In this document: positions 5,723-11,289 of the stretch, in pieces
How the letters are laid out: each line of letters starts with the position of its first letter
Numbering within the stretch: the first letter of the stretch is position 1
Source of the DNA: JADMII01 sp036278595
GTDB lineage: Bacteria > Chloroflexota > Dehalococcoidia > DSTF01 > JACRBR01
Assembly (NCBI GenBank): GCA_036278595.1
Contig: DASUKS010000121.1
Span: forward strand, 1 to 11,289
Length of the DNA: 11,289 bases
Direction of reading: 5' to 3'
The notes under the pieces: generated by a model
Told to the model about the DNA's origin: nothing
Seen by the model: only the letters and a program-made list of their open reading frames with translations
The model's database searches: none
Made by a program: the position numbers and the translations under genes

Positions 5723-7405
5723 GTGATGATGCACCTGAGTGATGTGTTCTCCGAAGAACTCGCTGCCGTTGATCAGCGCGTCGATGGCCTGATCCGGCGC
5801 GCCGATGCCGCCACGCGGCGCGATGCGCTCCCGCTGCTCCGCGAAGCCGTCGCCGAGCTCGAGGCCACTCGAGAGGAACTGCGCCAGCGCCGCGACGAGG
5901 CCGTCTCCGCGACCGATGCCGTGGATGCCCAGACGCGCCACTACGCCGACCTCTTCCTCCACGCTCCCGATGCCTACGTCGTGACCGATGGCAACGGCGT
6001 CGTGAGCGAAGTCAACAACGCTGCCGCGCGGCTGCTCACCCGCGCCCACGACGACCACGCCGGCCAGCCCCTCGCGGCCTTCTTCGCCCCCGGCGATGCC
6101 CCGCACATTCGCGCGGCCGTCACCGCGCTCGGCCGGGGCGAGCAGCCCGCCACCCTCGGACTGCGCGTACGGCGCCGCGGCGGCATCAACGTGCCGGTGA
6201 CCGCGGTCGCCAACCCGATCGTCGAACATGACCACACGATTGGCACACGGTGGCTCATCCGCGCCGATGGCGCTGCCGAGCACGCGTCGCGCGAAGTCGA
6301 CGATTACGAGCTGCTCGAGCTGCTGCCTGCGCCCGCCTGCAAGTTCACGCCGGACTGGCGCCTCGTCTATGCGAACCGCGCCTGGCGCGACTACACCGGC
6401 ATCGCGCTCGATGACGTCCCCGGCGCAGACTGGCACTCGGTCGTCGCCGACGCGGACGCCGTCGCGTTGTCGGCGAGTGACGAGAGATGCCCTCCGGCCA
6501 TGCGCCGCAGTGAATGCGAATTCGGCTTCCGGCGGCACGACGGCGAGTACCGCCTTCACCGCGGGCGCTTCCGCCGGATCGCCGGCGCCGGCGGCGAGCT
6601 GCGTGGCTGGGTGGTCGTGCTCGCCGACATCGAACATGAGCGCGAGAACGAGGACCGGCTCCGCTCGCTCTACGACGACGCGCGTCACGCCCTCGACCGC
6701 CTTCGCGACAGCATCGCGATGAAGGACGAGTTCCTCGGTCTGATGTCGCATGAGCTCAAGGGCCCGATCACGACGGTACTGGGCAATTCGGAGGTGCTGA
6801 TCAAGCACGGCGACCGCATTCCGGCAAGCGCACGGTCGGCGGCGCTCACGGACATCCATAACGACGCCGAGCGTCTCCATCACATCATCGAGGATCTGCT
6901 CAGCCTCTCGAGGCTCGAACGCAGCGGCAGCGTCGCGCTCGAGCCGCTGATGGTGGGGCACCTCGTCGAAGCGATCGTCACGGAGCACCGGCGCCGCTAT
7001 CCCGCGCGCCAGATGGAGATCGACCTGGCGTCCACCGCGCGCCCGGTCCTCGGCGAGCGGTTATACATCGAGCAGGTGCTGCGGAACCTCCTGAGCAACG
7101 CCGAGAAGTACAGCCCGGCCGAGCTCCCAATCGCCGTGCGGGTGCGTGCCGTCGCATCCGAGGTCGAGGTGACGGTCGCCGACCGCGGGCCCGGGCTCAG
7201 CGAGGAAGAGGCGACGCTGGTCTTCGAGCCGTTCGTGCGCCTCTCGCGCACCGCCGCCCACGCGAGCGGCAGTGGCATCGGGCTGACGGTGTGCAAGCGG
7301 CTGATCGAGGCGCAGGGCGGCCGCATCGAGGCGCGGCCCCGTGACGGCGGTGGCTGTCAGTTCTCCTTCGCGATCCCGGTGGCGGCCGAGCTCGCCGACG
7401 ACTGA
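5723..7405 (+). CDS. Soluble PAS-PAS sensor histidine kinase
   Basis: This protein of about 560 residues is a cytoplasmic sensor kinase without transmembrane helices or signal peptide. The order is an N-terminal charged coiled coil (about 30-75), a first PAS domain (75-180, FLHAPDAYVVTDGNGVVSEV), a second PAS domain (195-305, LLPAPACKFTPDWRLVYANRAW), a linker helix, and the kinase core. The H-box is FLGLMSHELKGPITTVLG with the phosphorylated H343; the N-box is LRNLLSNAEKYSP (N459); then ADRGPG (G1), VFEPFVRL (F) and GSGIGLTVCKRL (G2), so the ATP-binding domain is intact. In the H-box the residue four after His is Gly347 rather than the Thr/Asn needed for phosphatase activity. The start is uncertain: GTG 5723, ATG 5726 or ATG 5729 are consecutive, preceded by GGGCAGG. 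No response-regulator gene is adjacent. Its last 49 bases overlap the convergent BrkB-like gene. The signal sensed is unknown. Confidence 0.94.
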   Translation: MMMHLSDVFSEELAAVDQRVDGLIRRADAATRRDALPLLREAVAELEATREELRQRRDEAVSATDAVDAQTRHYADLFLHAPDAYVVTDGNGVVSEVNNAAARLLTRAHDDHAGQPLAAFFAPGDAPHIRAAVTALGRGEQPATLGLRVRRRGGINVPVTAVANPIVEHDHTIGTRWLIRADGAAEHASREVDDYELLELLPAPACKFTPDWRLVYANRAWRDYTGIALDDVPGADWHSVVADADAVALSASDERCPPAMRRSECEFGFRRHDGEYRLHRGRFRRIAGAGGELRGWVVVLADIEHERENEDRLRSLYDDARHALDRLRDSIAMKDEFLGLMSHELKGPITTVLGNSEVLIKHGDRIPASARSAALTDIHNDAERLHHIIEDLLSLSRLERSGSVALEPLMVGHLVEAIVTEHRRRYPARQMEIDLASTARPVLGERLYIEQVLRNLLSNAEKYSPAELPIAVRVRAVASEVEVTVADRGPGLSEEEATLVFEPFVRLSRTAAHASGSGIGLTVCKRLIEAQGGRIEARPRDGGGCQFSFAIPVAAELADD

Positions 7406-8463
7406 CCCGGGTGCTCGTCACGCGCGCCGCCGGTCGGCTCGCCACGCTGCATCTCGCGCCGGGCCTCCTGGATCGAAGTCGGCTCGTTGTGGTGCACGAC
7501 CTCGTGCACGGCGGGCTCCTCCGTTGCCCGCTGCGGGACGAAGAGTCCCTTGAGCATGCGCCACAACCGCCCGCGCAGGGAGACCGACTCGCGCGTACGG
7601 TGGGGGTGCAGTTCGCCGTCGTACACCCCCCGTTTCATCTTCGTCACAACGGACGACACCTGGCCGCCGATGAGGACGATGTTGAACGACAGGTACATGT
7701 ACAGCAGGAACAAGAGCACGGCCGACAGCGAGCCATACACCACGTCGTAGTTGTTGAAATTGGCCACGTAGATCGCGAACGAGTTCTTCAGGGTCTCGAA
7801 GAGCACCATCGCGATGAACGCCCCGGGCAGGGCCTCGAGGAACGTCGGGCGGCTCGCGGGCACCACACGGTACAGCAGCAGGAACGCCAGGAACGACACG
7901 GCGGCCGGGCCGAGCACCAGCGCCACCGTCCACGCCGGGTTGTTTCCCGCGAGCGCGCCGAGGTGCTGATCGCTCAGCGCCTGCACCGTCTTGATGAACG
8001 CCGTGAACGCGATCGACCCGAGCAGGAACAGTCCGACGCCGCCGACCTGCGCGAAGTCCAGCAGCTTGCTCTGGAAGAACGGCCGGTGCTCCTCGACGTC
8101 GAACACCGTGTTGAGCGACGTCCGCACCGCGGCGAACATCGCCGACGCCGTCCAGAGGGTGGCGATCAGCGACAGCGCCGCCGCCGGGGCGCTGATGTTC
8201 TTCACGTTGTTCAGCGCCGTCTCGACGCTCGATCGCCCGCTCGTCTCGCTCAGCGGCAGGAAGCTCAGGATCTGGTCGATCACATCCCTCTGAACCGTGT
8301 TGTTTCGGAGCACGAAGCCAAAGACCGACACGACGAAGATGATCAGCGGGATGAGCGAGAAGAGCGCGTAGTAGGAGATCGCCGCGGCCAGCCGGGTACC
8401 GTGGTCATCCCGGTACCCGAGGAAGGTGTGTTTGGCCAGGATCCAGATATGCTTCACGCTCAT
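7357..8463 (-). CDS. YihY/BrkB-family inner-membrane protein
   Basis: This 368-residue protein belongs to the YihY/virulence-factor BrkB family of polytopic inner-membrane proteins, whose molecular function is not settled (the old RNase BN label for E. coli YihY is wrong). Family hallmarks are LAAAISYYALFSLIPLIIF (25-43), LWTASAMFAAVRTSLNTVFDV (103-123), the VP-containing loop near 200 and the NYDVVYGSLSAVLLFLLYMY segment (238-257). About six membrane helices are visible: 26-52, 92-113, 137-160, 177-200, 210-233 and 243-270. A polar tail of about 95 residues follows, low in complexity and rich in charged residues, probably cytoplasmic. The ATG at 8463 follows a TACAAT by only two bases, so a leaderless transcript might begin at the GTG of codon 3. 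It is divergent from the acyl-CoA dehydrogenase gene and converges with the histidine kinase, overlapping it by 49 bases. Confidence 0.92.
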   Translation of the reverse strand: MSVKHIWILAKHTFLGYRDDHGTRLAAAISYYALFSLIPLIIFVVSVFGFVLRNNTVQRDVIDQILSFLPLSETSGRSSVETALNNVKNISAPAAALSLIATLWTASAMFAAVRTSLNTVFDVEEHRPFFQSKLLDFAQVGGVGLFLLGSIAFTAFIKTVQALSDQHLGALAGNNPAWTVALVLGPAAVSFLAFLLLYRVVPASRPTFLEALPGAFIAMVLFETLKNSFAIYVANFNNYDVVYGSLSAVLLFLLYMYLSFNIVLIGGQVSSVVTKMKRGVYDGELHPHRTRESVSLRGRLWRMLKGLFVPQRATEEPAVHEVVHHNEPTSIQEARREMQRGEPTGGARDEHPGQSSASSAATGIAKEN

Positions 8464-8465
8464 AC

Positions 8466-8471
8466 ATTGTA
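8466..8471 (-). promoter_or_regulatory. Candidate -10 element TACAAT at BrkB-like start
   Basis: TACAAT on the minus strand is the best -10 match in the divergent intergenic region. It is only two bases before the ATG at 8463, so transcription from it would begin inside the annotated start codons and favour the GTG at 8457 as the start of a leaderless message. No -35 is evident. Confidence 0.45.
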
Positions 8472-8553
8472 GCCAGCGACGTCGCCCGGGCCCCTATGGT
8501 CAGCTTCGGCCGCGGCGGCCGCCGGCCGGATGGTTCGAGGGCGGGACGCGCCG

Positions 8554-8559
8554 TACACT
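8554..8559 (+). promoter_or_regulatory. Candidate -10 element for acyl-CoA dehydrogenase homologue
   Basis: TACACT lies 28 bases upstream of the ATG at 8588. A start about seven bases later would give a leader of about 22 nt containing GGGAG at 8578-8582, which is five bases from the ATG. A weak TGGTTC at 8531-8536 is 17 bases upstream of the hexamer. Confidence 0.4.
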
Positions 8560-8587
8560 TCGGGACGACCACCAAACGGGAGACCCA

Positions 8588-9799
8588 ATGACCACGACCG
8601 CTTCTGAGGTAGAACGCAGGCAGCGCCTGCTGGATATCACCGCGACGCTCGCAGACGACTTCGCGACGCGGGCCGATGAGCACGACCGCGAGAACACCTT
8701 CCCCTTCGAGAACTTCGAGGCGCTGAAGCAGGCGAACTACACCGCCCTGCCGATCCGGGAGGAGCTGGGCGGCCTTGGCGGCGACCTCCTGGACCTCTGC
8801 GCCTGCCAGGAGCGGCTCGCCCAGGGCGACGCCTCGACGGCGCTCGCGGTCAACATGCACCTCTTCGCCATCGGCTCGATGGCAGAACAGATAGAGCTGG
8901 CGAACCCTCAGGGCATGCTGATGGCGGGCCTGCTCGCCCAGCAGCACTGGATCATCGGCGGCGGCTTCACGGAGGCCGAGATCGGCGGCAACTGGGGCTT
9001 CCCGACGACGACCGCCGTGCGCCAGGACCACGAAGGCGTCCCCGGCTTCGTCCTGAACGGCCGCAAGACGTTCACCTCGATGGCGCCGATCATCGACTTC
9101 TTTGCCATCAACACCTCGACGACAACGCCCGAAGGCAAGCAGGTCATCGGCATGTTCACCGTGCCGCGCGACACCGCGGGCATCGAGATCGTCGAGACGT
9201 GGGACACGATGTCGATGCGCGCCACCGCCAGCCACGACATGGTGATCAAGGACGCCTGGGTGCCGGAGGCCGCGATGGTCGGCATGCGCGAGCCCGGTGA
9301 TGCGGACGTCGGCGCGAACATCATCCTGTCGTGGTTCTGCTGCAGCGTCTCGTCTGTCTACCTCGGCGTCGCGGTCGGCGCGCGCAACTTCGCCTACGAC
9401 TGGGCGAAGACGCGCAAGCCCGTCCTCTTCGAGCGCCCGATCAGCCACTTCCCGGGCGTCCAGTTTCACGCCGCCGATATCGAGGTCGAGCTCGCCGCCG
9501 CACGCGGCGTCATCCGCCAGACCGCACAGGACTGGCTCGCCGGAGGCCTGCGCGAGCGCGACGACCTCGCGCGCATCGTCATGGCGAAGTACATCGCCAC
9601 GAACGCGGCCGTGCGCATCGTCGACCAGGCGATGGGCATCATCGGCGCGCCGGGCATCTTCCGCCGCCATCCAATGCAGCGCTTCTATCGCGACGTGCGG
9701 CCCGGCCCCTTCCACCCGATGACGAATGATGTCGCGCGCGAGCTCATCGGCAAGACCGCGCTCGGGATCCCAATGGAGTTCCAGCCGCGCTGGGGATAG
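8588..9799 (+). CDS. Acyl-CoA dehydrogenase-fold flavoprotein, atypical active site
   Basis: This 403-residue protein has the three-part acyl-CoA dehydrogenase fold: an N-terminal helical domain (1-120, with ALPIREELGGLGGDLLDL and LAQGDASTALAVNMHL), a beta-barrel domain with the flavin-binding GGGFTEAEIGGNWG (124-137) and GFVLNGRKTFTSMAPIIDFF (153-172), and a C-terminal helical domain (about 240-403, QAMGIIGAPG at 347-356, QRFYRDVRPGPFHPMTND at 364-381). FAD-linked oxidation of an acyl-CoA would be expected. However, at the place of the usual catalytic Glu (the EGT motif after RD.R) it has HPMT, and the alternative Glu site in the first C-terminal helix (about residues 249-257) is WFCCSVSSV. 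It could therefore be a group D flavin monooxygenase or another ACAD-fold enzyme. ATG 8588 is preceded by GGGAG at five bases. No partner reductase, thiolase or ETF gene is nearby. Confidence 0.92.
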   Translation: MTTTASEVERRQRLLDITATLADDFATRADEHDRENTFPFENFEALKQANYTALPIREELGGLGGDLLDLCACQERLAQGDASTALAVNMHLFAIGSMAEQIELANPQGMLMAGLLAQQHWIIGGGFTEAEIGGNWGFPTTTAVRQDHEGVPGFVLNGRKTFTSMAPIIDFFAINTSTTTPEGKQVIGMFTVPRDTAGIEIVETWDTMSMRATASHDMVIKDAWVPEAAMVGMREPGDADVGANIILSWFCCSVSSVYLGVAVGARNFAYDWAKTRKPVLFERPISHFPGVQFHAADIEVELAAARGVIRQTAQDWLAGGLRERDDLARIVMAKYIATNAAVRIVDQAMGIIGAPGIFRRHPMQRFYRDVRPGPFHPMTNDVARELIGKTALGIPMEFQPRWG

Positions 9800-9936
9800 G
9801 CGGCATGCCGCGTTCGCCGACCGAGAGAGCACACGCCAGATCAGCCGCGTACAGCTGAGATTTGACGCGCATTCAGCCCGCACGAGCGAGAGCGCGGCAC
9901 CATCGGCAGGCGTAACATCTCTGAAGTACCTCCGTC

Positions 9937-9971
9937 GCCGGGCATCACCGATACTGAAATCGGCGCCCGGC
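9937..9971. repeat. Nested inverted repeat upstream of htrA
   Basis: GCCGGGC (9937-9943) pairs with GCCCGGC (9965-9971), and within it CCGAT (9948-9952) pairs with ATCGG (9959-9963) around the loop ACTGAA. The two stems stack with a small internal loop (ATCA opposite C). It ends about 42 bases before the htrA ATG and has no T-run, so it is more likely a leader structure or operator than a terminator. Confidence 0.5.
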
Positions 9972-10000
9972 GGCGGCGTCGGAGAAGCAGGGGGTAGATC

Positions 10001-10005
10001 GGGAG
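10001..10005 (+). promoter_or_regulatory. Shine-Dalgarno-like GGGAG for htrA
   Basis: GGGAG lies seven bases before the ATG at 10013 and supports this start, which also places a clean membrane anchor at the N-terminus. Confidence 0.65.
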
Positions 10006-10012
10006 TGGCAAG

Positions 10013-11158
10013 ATGAGACGCTTCACCAGCATTCTGGCATTAGTCGTGATCAGCGTACTGGTCGGCGCCGCCGCCGTCGTAGGCATCAATTCCGTCCGCG
10101 GCGATAACGACTCGGACGCGCCGGCTGCGGTCGCGCAGACGACGGATACCGGCGGCGCGAAGCAGGTCAGCACGAACAGCAACGCGCCGTCGCTCGTGGC
10201 GGCGGGGAACACGGATTTCTCGGCGCTGTACGACTCGGTGCACCAGTCGATCGTCGAGATCACGATCGGCACGCAGGGCAGCACGCCCTTCGACCAGCAG
10301 GCGCAGGGACTCGGGTCGGGGATCGTCCTCGACACGCAGGGCCACATCCTCACGAACAACCACGTCGTCGAAGGGTCGAACACCGTCCAGGTCACGTTTG
10401 TCGATGGCACGACCGCGCAGGCGGACGTCGTCGGCACCGACCCGGGCGATGACCTCGCGATGGTGAAGGTCAACGCCGACCAGAAGGAACTCCACCCGGC
10501 GAAGCTCGGTAACTCCGATAGCGTCAAAGTTGGCAACGTCGTCGCCGCCATCGGCAATCCGTTCGGTCTCGAGGACTCGTTCACGACCGGCGTCATCAGC
10601 GGCCTGAACCGCACGCTCTCGTCCGGCAGCGACGGCCGCCCCCTCCGCAATCTGCTGCAGACGGACGCCGCCGTGAACCCCGGGAACTCCGGTGGCGCGC
10701 TCATCAACACCAGCGGAGAGATCATCGGGATCAACACCGCCATCGAGAACCCGGGCGGCAACTCCTTCGCGGGCGTCGCCTACGCGGTGCCGATCAACAC
10801 GGCCAAGACCTATATGGACCAGCTCCAGCAGGGCTCGGCGATCTCGCATCCGCGCCTCGGCATCGCCGGCAGCACGCTGTCGCCGTCCGATGCGAAGAAG
10901 CTCGGCGTGAAGGGCGGCGTGGCGGTTGTAAGCGTCGACTCCGGCAGCGCGGCGGACCAGGCGGGCATCAAGTCCTCCTCGAACAACACGGGCGACGTGA
11001 TCACCGCGATCGACGGGCAGCCGGTCACGACGTTCGAGCAGCTGGCGAACTACATCGACACGAAGCACGTCGGCGACAAGGTGACGATCACCGTCCACCG
11101 CGACGGCAAGGACATGCAGGTTACGGCGACGCTGCAGGCGTGGAACAGCGCCGCCTAG
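10013..11158 (+). CDS. HtrA/DegP-type membrane-anchored PDZ serine protease
   Basis: This 381-residue protein is an S1C-family (HtrA/DegP/DegS-like) serine protease that degrades misfolded envelope proteins. Residues 5-26 form one hydrophobic anchor after MRRF, so the protease should face outward. A low-complexity Ser/Thr/Ala/Asn-rich linker (about 30-65) follows. The trypsin-like domain (about 70-275) carries an intact triad: H117 in ILTNNHVVE, D147 in PGDDLAMVKV and S226 in NPGNSGGAL. One PDZ domain follows (about 280-375, with RLGIAGS, GGVAVVSVDSGSAADQAGI, GDVITAIDGQPV). One PDZ and one anchor make it closer to DegS or actinobacterial/Firmicutes HtrA than to two-PDZ DegP. ATG 10013 has GGGAG seven bases upstream. 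A strong terminator follows 30 bases after the stop, so it is probably monocistronic. No two-component or sigma-factor gene is adjacent to regulate it. Confidence 0.96.
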   Translation: MRRFTSILALVVISVLVGAAAVVGINSVRGDNDSDAPAAVAQTTDTGGAKQVSTNSNAPSLVAAGNTDFSALYDSVHQSIVEITIGTQGSTPFDQQAQGLGSGIVLDTQGHILTNNHVVEGSNTVQVTFVDGTTAQADVVGTDPGDDLAMVKVNADQKELHPAKLGNSDSVKVGNVVAAIGNPFGLEDSFTTGVISGLNRTLSSGSDGRPLRNLLQTDAAVNPGNSGGALINTSGEIIGINTAIENPGGNSFAGVAYAVPINTAKTYMDQLQQGSAISHPRLGIAGSTLSPSDAKKLGVKGGVAVVSVDSGSAADQAGIKSSSNNTGDVITAIDGQPVTTFEQLANYIDTKHVGDKVTITVHRDGKDMQVTATLQAWNSAA

Positions 11159-11188
11159 CGCCAGCCATCGGGGCAGGACAAAAAAGAT

Positions 11189-11220
11189 CGAGGCCGGAGA
11201 CGAACTCCGGCCTCGTTTCT
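11189..11220. terminator. Bidirectional intrinsic terminator
   Basis: A perfect 11-bp stem (CGAGGCCGGAG, 11189-11199; CTCCGGCCTCG, 11205-11215) with the loop ACGAA is followed by TTTCT on the plus strand, ending htrA transcription. On the left arm side, ACAAAAAAG (11179-11187) supplies a T-run on the minus strand, so the same hairpin would stop transcripts arriving from the right. Confidence 0.9.
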
Positions 11221-11241
11221 GTCTCTCGCGGCGTGTCGGCC

Positions 11242-11289
11242 TTACGCGCTGCTCGTCGCCGGCAGGTATTCCGGCCGCGTCGTCTCGAA
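11242..11289 (-). CDS. Possible 3' end of a convergent gene (partial)
   Basis: Reading leftward from the window edge there is an open frame of 15 codons ending in TAA: FETTRPEYLPATSSA. The stop is 27 bases before the right arm of the terminator hairpin, which carries a T-run on this strand. That context fits a convergent gene's C-terminus, but the fragment is too short to identify and an accidental open frame cannot be excluded. Confidence 0.4.
   Translation of the reverse strand, partial: FETTRPEYLPATSSA

Noticed and set aside
5642..6988. 448-codon open frame antisense to the histidine kinase
   Set aside because: It runs opposite codon positions of a well-supported kinase in GC-rich DNA, where antisense frames stay open by chance. 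Its protein is Arg/Asp/Val/Ala-rich with no recognisable motif.
2259..7405. Response regulator and histidine kinase as a cognate two-component pair
   Set aside because: They are 2.8 kb apart on opposite strands with two unrelated genes between, and the regulator lacks the phosphoacceptor Asp.
8426..8587. Upstream extension of the acyl-CoA dehydrogenase homologue by 54 codons
   Set aside because: It would overlap the start of the divergent BrkB-like gene and swallow both promoters; the ATG at 8588 has a GGGAG five bases upstream.
9800..9811. 12-base perfect palindrome GCGGCATGCCGC right after the dehydrogenase stop
   Set aside because: It has no loop of workable size and no T-run, so it is not a convincing terminator; palindromes of this length are not rare in GC-rich DNA.
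8405..9883. 492-codon open frame antisense to the acyl-CoA dehydrogenase homologue
   Set aside because: It covers both the dehydrogenase and the BrkB-like start region and has the same shadow composition (Asp/Arg/His-rich) with no domain.
9841..11098. Two long antisense frames over htrA (306 and 352 codons)
   Set aside because: Both mirror the intact protease gene; one is Ser/Pro/Thr-rich, the other Arg/Asp/Val-rich, as expected of shadows. Neither shows motifs or a ribosome site.

Overview
The window is a GC-rich, gene-dense bacterial chromosomal segment with ten complete genes and probably the tail of an eleventh. I see no tRNA, rRNA, CRISPR array, insertion sequence or integrase. The content reads as housekeeping and metabolism rather than a mobile island. 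A deazaflavin (F420)-type nitroreductase, a PPi-signature phosphofructokinase, a soluble PAS histidine kinase and several apparently leaderless GTG/ATG genes fit Chloroflexota or a related terrabacterial lineage, with Actinobacteria as the alternative. This placement is inference; there is no rRNA marker.

Layout. At the left edge a forward F420/deazaflavin-type oxidoreductase (46-453) converges on a reverse-strand cluster: a small retropepsin-like aspartic protease (529-885), phosphofructokinase (998-2059) and an OmpR-type response regulator (2259-2960). Divergent from the regulator are a GH20 hexosaminidase (3154-5031) and, 25 bp later, the rRNA-maturation endonuclease ybeY (5057-5515). After a 207-bp gap comes a soluble two-PAS histidine kinase (5723-7405), whose 3' end overlaps tail-to-tail with a reverse-strand YihY/BrkB membrane protein (7357-8463). 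Divergent from that is an acyl-CoA-dehydrogenase-fold flavoenzyme (8588-9799), then an HtrA/DegP-type membrane-anchored serine protease (10013-11158). The latter is closed by a strong terminator (11189-11220) that would work in both directions. It sits between htrA and a 15-residue open C-terminus entering from the right on the minus strand. No gene-free stretch exceeds 300 bases; the longest gaps (about 200 bp, before the kinase, before htrA and before phosphofructokinase) hold candidate promoters and inverted repeats.

How the genes relate. There is no single operon or obvious multi-gene system. The most unusual items are single-protein features. The response regulator has Glu (E57) where the phosphoacceptor Asp should be. 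The phosphofructokinase carries D104/K124, the PPi-donor signature. The acyl-CoA dehydrogenase homologue lacks a recognisable catalytic glutamate. The kinase H-box lacks the Thr/Asn needed for phosphatase activity. Several genes have a TANNNT -10 element 5-6 nt upstream of the start codon and no Shine-Dalgarno, which suggests leaderless transcripts, while others have a good Shine-Dalgarno with the -10 placed further upstream. The regulator and the kinase are both orphans and are not evidently a pair.
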